DNA from: Actinomycetospora sp. TBRC 11914
GTDB lineage: Bacteria > Actinomycetota > Actinomycetes > Mycobacteriales > Pseudonocardiaceae
Assembly (NCBI RefSeq): GCF_012933465.1
Contig: NZ_JABBND010000001.1
Location: 248,001-312,000 of the forward strand
Reading direction: 5' to 3'
DNA: 64,000 bases
How positions within the stretch are numbered: position 1 is the first letter of the stretch; every line of letters begins with the position of its first letter. Below the pieces are notes generated by a model. The model was not told the origin of the DNA. It ran no database searches and saw only the letters and a list, made by a program, of their open reading frames with translations. Of the stretch, positions 48,680 to 57,173 are shown in pieces. Both the position numbers and the translations under genes were made by a program.

Positions 48680-49495
48680 CTACATCATGGGCATGGTGGT
48701 GGCGCCCGGGATGGTGAGGCCGGGAACGGCGGTCGGGGCCACGAGGACGAGGACACCGAGCACGACCAGGACGGCCGCGATGCCGTAGGTGGCGGCCCAC
48801 CGCCAAGGGACGGTCTTCTCGATCGCGATGAGGGCGGCGACGAACGCCATCCACACCACGCTCATGACGCCGAGGGCGAAGAGCGCGAGCATGAGCGCCC
48901 AGCAGCACCCGAGGCACCAGCCGCCGAGCCGCACCCCCATCCGGAGCCCACCCACCGGGCCGTCGCGCCACGAACCGAAGAGGAAGCCGAGCGGACTGCG
49001 GCATTTGCTCAGGCAGACGTTCTTCCAGGGCGTCAGCTGGTAGGCCCCGGCGAGCACAAGGGCGGCGGCCGCCACGGCGCGGCCGGAGTGGTCCCAGGCC
49101 AGGGGATCACCGGGGAGCAGGCCGACCCCGGAGGCGAGCAGCCAGGCCACCACGCCCGCCGCGGTCCACGTCAGCAGGTACCCGGCCGTGAACAGCGGCG
49201 AGGACAGCGGGGCCCGGCCCCTGGTCATCCGGGCGTACAGCGCGACGGTCGGCGCGACCGACGGGAACATCATCGCGGCCATCATCACGAGCCAGACCAG
49301 CACGAACCAGCCGAAGGCCCCCAGCGCGGTCCACGGACCGTCGTCCATGCCGCGCATCTGCCCGACGGTCCACCACCAGCCGACGCCGGCGAGGACGAAC
49401 AGCACGACGACGAGCCCGAGGCGCACCCGGACCGCCCGCAGGGCCGGACGCGGTCCGTCCTCGAGCACCGACCGTGGGGCCGACCCGGCGGTCAC
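48680..49495 (-). CDS. DUF2182 membrane protein
   Basis: A 271-residue membrane protein with about seven helices. Met-rich and Cys-bearing patches are notable: VMMAAMMFPSVAP, TPWKNVCLSKCRSP, and WCLGCCWALM, plus a GATTMPMM tail, features expected of copper or other soft-metal binding. DUF2182 proteins are often predicted metal-binding. It is directly downstream (4 bp) of a DUF1326 gene. GTG at 49495 is the start. Confidence 0.85.
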   Translation of the reverse strand: MTAGSAPRSVLEDGPRPALRAVRVRLGLVVVLFVLAGVGWWWTVGQMRGMDDGPWTALGAFGWFVLVWLVMMAAMMFPSVAPTVALYARMTRGRAPLSSPLFTAGYLLTWTAAGVVAWLLASGVGLLPGDPLAWDHSGRAVAAAALVLAGAYQLTPWKNVCLSKCRSPLGFLFGSWRDGPVGGLRMGVRLGGWCLGCCWALMLALFALGVMSVVWMAFVAALIAIEKTVPWRWAATYGIAAVLVVLGVLVLVAPTAVPGLTIPGATTMPMM

Positions 49496-49499
49496 GACC

Positions 49500-50102
49500 T
49501 CAGGCCGCCCAGGAGAAGTCCGAGGTCGACAGCCCCGTCCGGCCTTCGTACTCGATCCCGAAGGCGTTGATGCGGGAATGCTTCGCCTCGGCCATCGTCA
49601 GGTCCGACGCGACGGGGTGGAACATCCCGTCGAACTTCACCGGCCGGCCGGTGTCGACGCCGAACGGGACGATGTCCTCGATCTCGAAGTCGATCCCGCC
49701 GGACACGCGGACCCCGTGGCGCAGCCCGTCGTGGTCGATCTCGATGGTGGCCCGCTCGGCGCCGAGCACGTCGCCGATCAGCGGTGCGAGCCCCGCCATC
49801 GGCCCACCCAACTGACCGCTGAACACGCGGACGAGCTGGTCGAACTGCGTGTCGTCGGCCTCGTCGCCCACGAACACCCCGACCCGCCAGTTCCCCTCGG
49901 TCATGACCTTCGGGGTGTCGGCGATGATCACGACCTTGCAGCCCGCGATGTCGGTGCCCTCGACCGCACCCTCGTGGATGTCGAAGGCGAAGGTCACGCG
50001 ACAGAAGTCGTACGTCGCGCCGTGATCGAGGGAGAGACTGCACGGGCACATCAGGTCGCACGAGCAGGTCTCGACGTAACTGCCACGCAGATTCCACGAC
50101 AT
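49500..50102 (-). CDS. DUF1326 family protein
   Basis: A 200-residue protein with the family N-terminus WNLRGSYVETCSCDLMCPCS, a C-x-C-x4-C-x-C cluster that looks metal-binding. The rest is a beta-rich domain ending in HSRINAFGIEYEGRTGLSTSDFSW. It is always or often found beside DUF2182 genes, as here. ATG at 50102 was preferred because GGGGA lies 6 bp upstream; ATG at 50108 (two residues longer) sits directly on that site. Function unknown. Confidence 0.85.
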   Translation of the reverse strand: MSWNLRGSYVETCSCDLMCPCSLSLDHGATYDFCRVTFAFDIHEGAVEGTDIAGCKVVIIADTPKVMTEGNWRVGVFVGDEADDTQFDQLVRVFSGQLGGPMAGLAPLIGDVLGAERATIEIDHDGLRHGVRVSGGIDFEIEDIVPFGVDTGRPVKFDGMFHPVASDLTMAEAKHSRINAFGIEYEGRTGLSTSDFSWAA

Positions 50103-50237
50103 CGTCATTCCCCGTTTTCCGACACCGCCCCAAGAAACGACGACTGTCCTGCGACCCCCAGGGGCTGTCAAGGAACGTCCGGCCCCATTCCCGACCCCTT
50201 TCCCGCCCGCGTCCGGGCCGGCACGGACCGTCACGGA

Positions 50238-51620
50238 TCACTCGTGGGGCGCCTCCGTCGCGAAGTCGACGTCGCGCGTCTCGGGGCCGGCGGCCGCGCC
50301 CGCCGCGCCGAGCAGACCGCCGAGCGCCAGCAGGACGACCGACGCGGCGGCGTAGGGCACGACGCTGCCGAGGCCCTCGACGAAGAACGCGTAGAAGGAC
50401 GGGATCACCACGGACACGCTGAAGCCGAGCCCGAAGCCCGAGGCGCGCACGTCGGTGCGGAACCGCTCGGTGATGTACGGGAGCACCACGCCCCAGGGTG
50501 CGGTGACGACCACCGAGAAGGCGCAGACCACCACGACGACCACCCCGAACGGCAATCCCTTCCCGGTGACCAGGACCCCCAGGAGTGCCGACCCGAACAC
50601 GGCGATCGCCACGCCCGCGATGACGAAGAAGCGCCGGCGCCCGACGCGCTGGCCGAGCACCCCGGACCCGATGTAGCTCGCCACGAGACAGACGTAGGAG
50701 ACGAGCAGCACCACGGTGACCTGCGAGTTGGACAGCCCGACGAGCTGGCGCAGCACCGTCGTCGGCAGGAACAGCGTGACCAGGTTCTGGGTGAGCCAGA
50801 AGCCGGTCATCATCGTGAATACCTGCAGGAACGCGCGGCCGCTCGGCCCGCGCAGCACCGCGAGCAGCGGACGGGCCGCGCTGCCCGCCGAGGTGCCCTC
50901 GGCCTTCGCGGCCTCGGCGGCCTCCCAGACCTCGGACTCGGCGACGCTGCGGACGTAGTAGACGACGAGGCACCCGGCCAGGACCGCCCCGAGCACGAAG
51001 GGCACCCGCCAGCCCCAGACCGCGTAGGCCGACGTCGCGCCCGCCAGCGGGAAGATCGCGAAGCACGCCATCGCGACGAGCGTGATCACGACGTAGGCCA
51101 GCGGGAAGGCGGCGAGGATGACCCCGCCGAGCAGGCCGCGGCGGTGCTTCGGGGCGTACTCCATCGCCAGCGGCAGGGCGCCGGTGTAGCCGCCGCCGAG
51201 GCAGACCCCGTCGAGGAAGCGCAGCACGATCAGCAGCCAGTACGACGCGATGCCGATCGTGGCGTGGCCGGGGATCAGCGCGATGAGCAGGGTGATCACG
51301 CCGAAGCCGCTCACCGAGGTGATCGTCGCGCGCCGCCGCCCGACGCGGTCGGCCAGCGCCCCGAAGACGGCTGCGCCCACCGGCCGGCCGAGCAGCGTCG
51401 TCACGAACACCAGCGAGGTGAGGATCGCGGCGGTGCCCGGGTCGAGCCCCGCGGGCTGGAAGTAGACGAGGGCCGGCGTGAGCACGACCGTCGGCAGGTA
51501 GATGTCGAACATGTCGACGAACTCGGCGAAGAACGCGCCCCGCGTCGCCGAGCGGCGCTTGGCCGCCCGTTCCGGGGTCTCGACGTCGGGCCGGGGTGCC
51601 GCCCGCTCGGGACTCGTCAT
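50238..51620 (-). CDS. MFS transporter (metabolite:H+ symporter type)
   Basis: A 460-residue, 12-helix major facilitator. The RVGRRR loops after helices 2 and 8 (LADRVGRRRATI, GQRVGRRRFFVI), RFLDGVCLGGGYTGALPLAMEYAP in helix 4-5, and the early DMFDIYLP are typical of sugar-acid/aromatic-acid metabolite:proton symporters. ATG at 51620 has a GAGGAG site. Divergent from the catabolic operon that starts at 51727 with a shared 106-bp promoter, so it probably imports its substrate. Confidence 0.92.
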   Translation of the reverse strand: MTSPERAAPRPDVETPERAAKRRSATRGAFFAEFVDMFDIYLPTVVLTPALVYFQPAGLDPGTAAILTSLVFVTTLLGRPVGAAVFGALADRVGRRRATITSVSGFGVITLLIALIPGHATIGIASYWLLIVLRFLDGVCLGGGYTGALPLAMEYAPKHRRGLLGGVILAAFPLAYVVITLVAMACFAIFPLAGATSAYAVWGWRVPFVLGAVLAGCLVVYYVRSVAESEVWEAAEAAKAEGTSAGSAARPLLAVLRGPSGRAFLQVFTMMTGFWLTQNLVTLFLPTTVLRQLVGLSNSQVTVVLLVSYVCLVASYIGSGVLGQRVGRRRFFVIAGVAIAVFGSALLGVLVTGKGLPFGVVVVVVCAFSVVVTAPWGVVLPYITERFRTDVRASGFGLGFSVSVVIPSFYAFFVEGLGSVVPYAAASVVLLALGGLLGAAGAAAGPETRDVDFATEAPHE

Positions 51621-51651
51621 CGTGCCCACTCCTCGTGCCCCGCCGATTTTC

Positions 51652-51666
51652 GTCTGGCTGTCAGAC
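51652..51666. promoter_or_regulatory. Inverted repeat in the MFS/catabolic operon promoter
   Basis: GTCTG and CAGAC around a 5-bp centre, between the divergent MFS and alpha/beta hydrolase genes. FadR-type GntR proteins bind short GTnnnAC-like dyads, and a GntR gene closes the operon, so it is the best candidate operator. Confidence 0.45.
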
Positions 51667-51726
51667 AATCGAGAACGTAAGCTGGGTCACCTCCGGCGTC
51701 AACCAGTCGGGGGGAAGGGGACGGCG

Positions 51727-52965
51727 ATGCCGCTCGACGAGGAGCAGATGGCCGCGGCACTGGGTGACCACCTGCTCGCCGGGCTGCCGCCGGGACCACC
51801 GGCATCCCTGCTGCTCGACGTGGCCGGCGCACGGCTGCTCGTCGACGTCGCCGGGCGCCACCTCACCCCCCGCGGCGCGCCGGGGATCAACGACACCTGG
51901 GACGTGGCGCTCACCCTCACCGCGCAGGACTGGGCCGACGTCTGCGCCGACCCGCCGCCGCGCGGCGCCACGTCCGCGCAGGCCCTCGTCGCCACCCGGG
52001 GCTCCGACCGGGTGGGCGGACGGCGCGAGGTCTGGGCCCGCACGGCCGGGCTCCTCGACCGGATCGTGGCCGCGCTGCGGGCCACGGCGCTCGATCCGGC
52101 GCCGCGCCGCCCCGATCCCGCTCCCCCGCCGCTCGGGCTCGGGCCCGCCGTCGGGCGGGATCTGCACGTCGAGGTCGACGGGCGGCGGCTGCGCCTCCAC
52201 GTCGAGACCGCGGGCGAGGGCGTCCCGCTGCTCTGCCTGCACACCGCGGGCGCCGACTCGCGGCAGTTCCGGGGCCTGCTCGAGGACCCGCGGGTCACGG
52301 CCCACCACCGGGTGGTCGCCTTCGACATGCCCTGGCACGGGCGCTCCGACCCGCCGGACGACTGGCAGGTCCGCCGCTACACCCTCGACACCGCGACCTA
52401 CGCCGCCACGGTCCTCGCGGTGGCCGACGCCCTGGAGCTGGAGCGTCCGGTGCTCGCCGGGTGCTCGATGGGCGGCGCGATCGCGCTCTACCTCGCGTCC
52501 CGCCACGGCGAGCGGTTCCGCGGGGTGTGCGCGCTCGAGGGCGGGCTGGGCAGCCCGGGGCGGTTCGTCGAGTGGACCCACCGCGCGGACGTCGACCACT
52601 CGGCGTTCCTCGCCAGTTGGGTCGGGGGGCTCATGGCCCCGGGCAGCCCCGCCGGCCCCCGCGCGCAGACGCTGTGGGGGTACGCGAGCACCGGTCCCGG
52701 CGTCTACCAGGGCGACACGTACTTCTACTCCGTCGACTTCCCGAAGGTCTCCGGCGAGCTCGGCCCGGCGTCGTGCCCGCTCTACGTGTTCAGCGGGGAG
52801 TACGACTACTCCGCCACCACCGAGATGAGCCGCGAGGCCGCCCAGCGGCTCGGCGGCGAGCTCGTGGTGATGCCCGGGCGTGGCCACTTCCCGATGTCCG
52901 AGGACCCGGAGGGCATGGCCGAGTACCTGCTGCCCGTGCTCGCGACGCTGCGGGAGGCGCCGTGA
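51727..52965 (+). CDS. Alpha/beta hydrolase with an N-terminal extra domain
   Basis: A 412-residue protein. Residues 1 to about 135 are a separate domain that resembles sterol-carrier (SCP2)-like folds in pattern (LLLDVAGARLLVDVAGRHL, TLTAQDWADVC); residues about 140-412 are an alpha/beta hydrolase with nucleophile GCSMGG, acid in SGEYDYSA and His in PGRGHFPMSE, a complete triad. It likely opens an ester or lactone. First gene of an eight-gene unit; its stop overlaps the MBL gene (GTGA). Confidence 0.88.
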   Translation: MPLDEEQMAAALGDHLLAGLPPGPPASLLLDVAGARLLVDVAGRHLTPRGAPGINDTWDVALTLTAQDWADVCADPPPRGATSAQALVATRGSDRVGGRREVWARTAGLLDRIVAALRATALDPAPRRPDPAPPPLGLGPAVGRDLHVEVDGRRLRLHVETAGEGVPLLCLHTAGADSRQFRGLLEDPRVTAHHRVVAFDMPWHGRSDPPDDWQVRRYTLDTATYAATVLAVADALELERPVLAGCSMGGAIALYLASRHGERFRGVCALEGGLGSPGRFVEWTHRADVDHSAFLASWVGGLMAPGSPAGPRAQTLWGYASTGPGVYQGDTYFYSVDFPKVSGELGPASCPLYVFSGEYDYSATTEMSREAAQRLGGELVVMPGRGHFPMSEDPEGMAEYLLPVLATLREAP

Positions 52966-53762
52966 GCGGCGGGGAGGTGCTCGCGGTCCGCTACGGCACC
53001 CGGACCACCACGTGTGCCGAGAGCTACCTGAACTGGCACGTGTACCGCGAGCCCGACGCCGCGTTCACGATGGACTACTTCTTCTGGGTCGTCCGCGACG
53101 CGACCGGCCGCACCACGCTGCTCGACTGCGGCTTCGCACCCGACGTCGGGCGGCGGCGGAACCGGGACCTGCTCGCCGACCCGGTGGCCGTCCTCGACGC
53201 CCTCGGGATCGACCCGGGGAGCCTGGAGCGCCTCGTCGTCAGCCACGCGCACTACGACCACATCGGCAACCTCGACCGGTTCCCGGCCGCCGAGGTGGTG
53301 ATGACGCGCCGCGAGCTGGAGTTCTGGAGCGGCCCGCACGCCGCGCGGGTGCAGTTCGCGCACTCCACCGAGCCCGACGAGCTCGCCACCCTCGCCCGGG
53401 CCCGCGACGACGGGCGGGTGACGACCTTCGACGGCCACCTCGACCTGGGCGGCGGGGTCGAGCTGATCGAGGTCGGCGGGCACACGCCCGGCCAGCTCGT
53501 CGCGCTGGCCCCGGTGCCCGGCGGCCGCGCGGTGCTCGCCGCCGACGCCCTCCACTTCTACGACGAGCTCACCGCCGACCGTCCGTTCTTCGTCGTGGCC
53601 GACCTGGCGGCGATGTACGCCGGGTTCGACCTGCTCGGCGAGCTCGCCGCCCCCGCGGACCACGTCCTGGTCGCGGGCCACGACGCCGAGGTCGGGCGCC
53701 GCTTCCCGGGGCGCGTGCCGGGCACCGACGACCTCGCGATCCGGATCGAGGTGGACGCATGA
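52962..53762 (+). CDS. Metallo-beta-lactamase fold hydrolase (AHL-lactonase family)
   Basis: A 266-residue MBL protein with the dinuclear metal motif SHAHYDHIGN (HxHxDH, about residues 91-100), GGHTPGQL, ADALHFYDEL and the final AGHDAEVGRRF. It belongs to the N-acyl homoserine lactonase group, which opens lactone rings. In this operon it more likely acts on a catabolic lactone than on a quorum signal. Coupled at both ends by overlaps. Confidence 0.92.
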   Translation: MSGGEVLAVRYGTRTTTCAESYLNWHVYREPDAAFTMDYFFWVVRDATGRTTLLDCGFAPDVGRRRNRDLLADPVAVLDALGIDPGSLERLVVSHAHYDHIGNLDRFPAAEVVMTRRELEFWSGPHAARVQFAHSTEPDELATLARARDDGRVTTFDGHLDLGGGVELIEVGGHTPGQLVALAPVPGGRAVLAADALHFYDELTADRPFFVVADLAAMYAGFDLLGELAAPADHVLVAGHDAEVGRRFPGRVPGTDDLAIRIEVDA

Positions 53763-54685
53763 CCGGCCCCGTGGGCTTCGTCGGGCTGGGCAACATGGGC
53801 GGGCGGATGGCGCGCCGCCTCGTCGCGGCGGGGACACCCGTCGTCGGGCACGACCCGGTGGCCGGACGGGCCGAGGCCGCGGGCGCCGCGCCGGCGGCCG
53901 ATCCGGCGGCGGTGGCCCGCGCGTGCCGCGTCGTGCTGCTCTCGCTGCCCGACTCGGGCGTCGTCGAGCCCGTCGTCCGCGGCCCCGACGGCGTGCTCGC
54001 CGGCGCCGCGCCCGGCAGCACCGTGGTCGACCTGTCGACCGCGGACCCGTCGTCGACGGCGGCCCTCGCCCGGGAGGCCGCCGCCCAGGGGGTGACCTTC
54101 CTCGACGCGGGCATCTCGGGCGGCGCGGCCGCCGCGGAGAAGGGGACGCTGATCATCACCGCGGGCGGCGACCCGGAGGCCGTCGACGCGGTCCGCCCGG
54201 TGCTCGCGGCGTTCGCGGCGACCGTCCACCACCTCGGGCCGGTCGGGGCGGGGCACACCGCGAAGCTGCTCAACAACTTCCTCAACGCGGTGACGCTCGC
54301 GGCCACCGCGGAGGTGATGGTCGCCGGGACGCGGGCCGGGCTGGACCTGCGCACGCTGCTCGCGGCGATCAACGGCGGCAGCGGACAGTCGTTCGCGTCG
54401 GTGAACCGGTTCCCGCGCATCGTCGAGGGCGACTACCTCGAGGGGGGCCTGACCACTCGGCTGATGACCAAGGACGTCACGCTCTACACCGAGCTGCTCG
54501 GCCGGCTCGGCGTCCCCTCGCTCAACGCGGCCGGCCCGCTCGCGAGCTTCGGCCTCGCCGCGCACCTCGGATACGGCGACGTCATCTCGAACCGGGTCGT
54601 CGACGCGCTCGGCGACCTCGCCGGCGGCACCCGCATCCAGCAGAGCCGGCACACCCGGCACGACCGGCCCGACCAGGAGGGATGA
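53759..54685 (+). CDS. Beta-hydroxyacid dehydrogenase family NAD(P)-dependent oxidoreductase 1
   Basis: A 308-residue 3-hydroxyisobutyrate/tartronate semialdehyde reductase-type enzyme: FVGLGNMGGRMARRLVAAG, VVLLSLPDSGVV, FLDAGISGGAAAAEKGTL (substrate loop), and GAGHTAKLLNNFLNAV with the catalytic lysine. It oxidises a hydroxyacid or reduces its semialdehyde. A second, diverged copy lies three genes downstream. Starts at an ATGA overlap. Confidence 0.93.
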   Translation: MTGPVGFVGLGNMGGRMARRLVAAGTPVVGHDPVAGRAEAAGAAPAADPAAVARACRVVLLSLPDSGVVEPVVRGPDGVLAGAAPGSTVVDLSTADPSSTAALAREAAAQGVTFLDAGISGGAAAAEKGTLIITAGGDPEAVDAVRPVLAAFAATVHHLGPVGAGHTAKLLNNFLNAVTLAATAEVMVAGTRAGLDLRTLLAAINGGSGQSFASVNRFPRIVEGDYLEGGLTTRLMTKDVTLYTELLGRLGVPSLNAAGPLASFGLAAHLGYGDVISNRVVDALGDLAGGTRIQQSRHTRHDRPDQEG

Positions 54686-54689
54686 CACC

Positions 54690-55076
54690 GTGCACATCGT
54701 CCACGGACGCGCCGCGGGCGCGAGCGCCGAGGCGCGGGGCGGGACGTTCACCGGCACCGTCTACGGCGACCCGGTGCTGCCGAGCACCGACGGCACCACC
54801 GTCAACTCGGTGACCTTCACCCCGGGCGCCCGGACGTACTGGCACCACCACGAGCGCGGCCAGCTGCTGGTGGTGACGGCGGGCAGCGGCTGGGTGTGCG
54901 CACACGGCGAGGCCCCGCAGCCCCTCACGGTCGGCGACCTGGTCTGGACCGCCCCGGGCGAGCGGCACTGGCACGGCGCCGGACCGGGCACGATCATGAC
55001 CCACCTCGCCGTCTCGCTCGGCACCACGACGTGGCTCGACGAGGTCTCCGCGGCCGAGTACGGGGAGGCCCGGTGA
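54690..55076 (+). CDS. Cupin domain protein
   Basis: A 128-residue single cupin: PGARTYWHHHERGQLLVVTAG (His-His-Glu metal ligands) and VGDLVWTAPGERHWHGAGPG (second His). Such small cupins act as dioxygenases, isomerases or lactonase helpers in ring cleavage pathways. GTG at 54690 is 4 bp after the previous stop; its own stop overlaps the CMD gene (GTGA). Confidence 0.9.
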   Translation: MHIVHGRAAGASAEARGGTFTGTVYGDPVLPSTDGTTVNSVTFTPGARTYWHHHERGQLLVVTAGSGWVCAHGEAPQPLTVGDLVWTAPGERHWHGAGPGTIMTHLAVSLGTTTWLDEVSAAEYGEAR

Positions 55077-55483
55077 GCACCGTGAGCGGCAGCAACGGCG
55101 CCGATCCCCGCCTCGAGCAGGGGATGGCGGTGCGCAAGGAGGTCCTCGGCGCCGCCCACGTCGAACGCTCGATGGCGAACACCAGCGAGTTCTCCCGGCC
55201 GGTGCAGGAGTACGTGACCCGGGCGTGCTGGGGCGACGTGTGGAGCCGCCCGGGACTCGACCGCCGCACCCGCAGCCTGCTGAACCTCGTCATGCTCACC
55301 GCGCTCAACCGCTCGCACGAGCTCGCGGTGCACGTGCGCGGCGCGGTCACCAACGGGGTGACCGTCGAGGAGATCCAGGAGACGCTGCTGCAGGCGACGG
55401 TCTACTGCGGGGTGCCGGCCGGGCTCGAGGCGTTCCGGGTGGCCGAACGGGTGCTGTCCGAGATCGCCGAGGAGCAGCGATGA
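55073..55483 (+). CDS. Carboxymuconolactone decarboxylase family protein
   Basis: A 136-residue protein close in pattern to 4-carboxymuconolactone decarboxylase (PcaC): GMAVRKEVLGAAHVERSMAN, YVTRACWGDVWSRPGLDRRTRSLLNL, HVRGAVTNGVTVEEIQETLLQATVYCG. Length fits PcaC (about 130). It could decarboxylate a lactone made upstream in this pathway. It is joined to its neighbours by overlaps. Confidence 0.92.
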   Translation: MSTVSGSNGADPRLEQGMAVRKEVLGAAHVERSMANTSEFSRPVQEYVTRACWGDVWSRPGLDRRTRSLLNLVMLTALNRSHELAVHVRGAVTNGVTVEEIQETLLQATVYCGVPAGLEAFRVAERVLSEIAEEQR

Positions 55484-56373
55484 CCGCCGACCTGGCCGGG
55501 CGGACCGTCGGCTTCGTCGGCCTCGGGCACATGGGCACCCCCATGGCGGCGCAGCTCGCCGCGGCCGGGGTGCACGTCCGGGGCCACGACGCCGCCGACG
55601 CCGCCCGGGACGCGTTCGCGGCGCAGGTCCCGACGGCGGAGGTGGTCCCGACGCCGGAGGCGGTCGCCTCGGGCGCGGAGGCGGTGCTGCTCTGCCTGCC
55701 GGACTCCGACGTCGTCGGGACGGTCGTCGGCGGGGGCCTGCTCGACGCGCTGGAGCCCGGTGCGGTGCTCGTGGACATGAGCTCGTCCGAACCGCTGCGC
55801 ACGCGCGAGCTCGCCGAGCGGGCCGCGAAGGCCGACCACGTGCTCCTCGACGCCCCCGTCTCGGGCGGGGTGAGCGGCGCGCGGGCGGGGACGCTGTCGG
55901 TGATGGTCGGCGGCGACGACGACGCCGTCGCCGCGGTGTGGCCGCTGCTGTCCGCGATCGGGCGGCCGCGCCACGTCGGACCCACCGGGGCGGGGCACGC
56001 CCTCAAGGCGCTGAACAACCTCATGAGCGCGGCGCACCTGCTCGCGAGCTCCGAGGCGCTGCTCGTCGGCGAGGCGTTCGGGCTCGACCCCGAGGTGATG
56101 CTGGAGGTGGTCAACGCCTCCACCGGGCGCAGCGGGTCCACCGAGGTGAAGTGGCCCCGCGACGTGCTGCCCGGCACGTTCGCGTCCGGCTTCGGGCTGG
56201 GCCTGATGCTCAAGGACATCCGGATCGCGCTCGACCTCGCGCGGACCACCGGGTCGGCCTCCCGGCACGCCGCGAGCACCGTCGGGCTCTGGGCCGAGGC
56301 CGCGGCCGCCCTGCCGCCCGACGCCGACCACACCGAGATCGTCCGCTGGCTCCGACGCGGGGAGGACCGATGA
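55480..56373 (+). CDS. Beta-hydroxyacid dehydrogenase family NAD(P)-dependent oxidoreductase 2
   Basis: A 297-residue second member of the family: FVGLGHMGTPMAAQLAAAG, VLLCLPDSDVV, LLDAPVSGGVSGARAGTL, and GAGHALKALNNLMSAA with the catalytic Lys. It differs widely from the first copy outside these motifs, so the two probably act on different hydroxyacids or opposite faces of one step. Overlaps both neighbours (ATGA). Confidence 0.93.
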   Translation: MTADLAGRTVGFVGLGHMGTPMAAQLAAAGVHVRGHDAADAARDAFAAQVPTAEVVPTPEAVASGAEAVLLCLPDSDVVGTVVGGGLLDALEPGAVLVDMSSSEPLRTRELAERAAKADHVLLDAPVSGGVSGARAGTLSVMVGGDDDAVAAVWPLLSAIGRPRHVGPTGAGHALKALNNLMSAAHLLASSEALLVGEAFGLDPEVMLEVVNASTGRSGSTEVKWPRDVLPGTFASGFGLGLMLKDIRIALDLARTTGSASRHAASTVGLWAEAAAALPPDADHTEIVRWLRRGEDR

Positions 56374-57137
56374 CCACCACCGAGCTCACCGACGAGCAGG
56401 AGGCGCTCAAGGCGGAGTTCGTCCGGGTGCGCGGCACCTGGGGCGAGCCGTGGCAGCGGATGCTCGAGCTCGACCCGGCGTTCCTGCGTGCCTACCTCGG
56501 GCTCTCGTCGGTCCCGCTGCGCCGCGACCCCGGTGCGCTGGAGCCGAAGGTCCGCGAGCTGCTGTTCATCGCGGTCGACGCCGCCGCGACGCACCTCTAC
56601 ACCCCGGGCATCCGCCAGCACGTGGCCGCGGCCCTCGACGCCGGCGCCACCCCGGCCGAGGTGATGGAGGTGCTCGAGCTGACCAGCACGCTCGGCATCC
56701 ACGCGGCGAACATCGGCGTCCCGCTGCTCGTCGAGGTGCTCGAGGAGGAGGGCCTGCGCGACGGGCCCGCCCCGCTCGACGAGCGCCAGGAGCGCCTCAA
56801 AGCCGAGTTCACCGCGACCCGCGGGTACTGGCACGACTTCTGGGACGAGATCCTCGAGCTCGACCCGGACCTCTTCGAGGCCTACGTCGCGTTCTCCTCG
56901 GTGCCCTGGCACACCGGCACGCTCGAGGCCAAGGTCAAGGAGCTCGTCTACTGCGCGTTCGACGCGTCGGCGACGCACCTCTACGTGCCCGGCCTCAAGC
57001 TGCACCTGCGCAACGCGCTGCACCAGGGCGCGTCGGTCGCCGAGATCCTCGAGATGTTCGAGATCGCCAGCGTCGTCGGGATCCACGCGGCGACGGTCGG
57101 GGCGCCGATCCTCGCCGAGGTCGCGTCCACGCGCTGA
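56370..57137 (+). CDS. Fused double carboxymuconolactone decarboxylase-like protein
   Basis: A 255-residue protein made of two similar halves (about 1-125 and 133-255). Each has W..M/I-LELDP..F..AY, SVP, LE.KV.EL, ATHLY.PG...H, and a G.....E.LE..E...+.GIHA segment. The halves look like CMD/AhpD-type folds, but neither shows a CxxC. One half may have lost catalysis. It is the last enzyme gene before the GntR regulator. Confidence 0.85.
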   Translation: MTTTELTDEQEALKAEFVRVRGTWGEPWQRMLELDPAFLRAYLGLSSVPLRRDPGALEPKVRELLFIAVDAAATHLYTPGIRQHVAAALDAGATPAEVMEVLELTSTLGIHAANIGVPLLVEVLEEEGLRDGPAPLDERQERLKAEFTATRGYWHDFWDEILELDPDLFEAYVAFSSVPWHTGTLEAKVKELVYCAFDASATHLYVPGLKLHLRNALHQGASVAEILEMFEIASVVGIHAATVGAPILAEVASTR

Positions 57138-57140
57138 GCC

Positions 57141-57172
57141 GGACGCGGGTGGGACTCGGACGCGGGTGGGAC
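57141..57172 (+). repeat. Two direct repeats before the GntR gene
   Basis: GGACGCGGGTGGGAC occurs twice with a 17-bp period (57141-57155 and 57158-57172), ending one base before the ATG of the GntR gene. The GTGGGAC end could serve as ribosome site; the duplication may be recent or a binding array. Confidence 0.6.
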
Positions 57173-57173
57173 C

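Noticed and set aside
52962-53762. Quorum-quenching AHL lactonase
   Set aside because: The fold fits, but its place inside a coupled catabolic operon makes a pathway lactone a more likely substrate; kept only as a family name.
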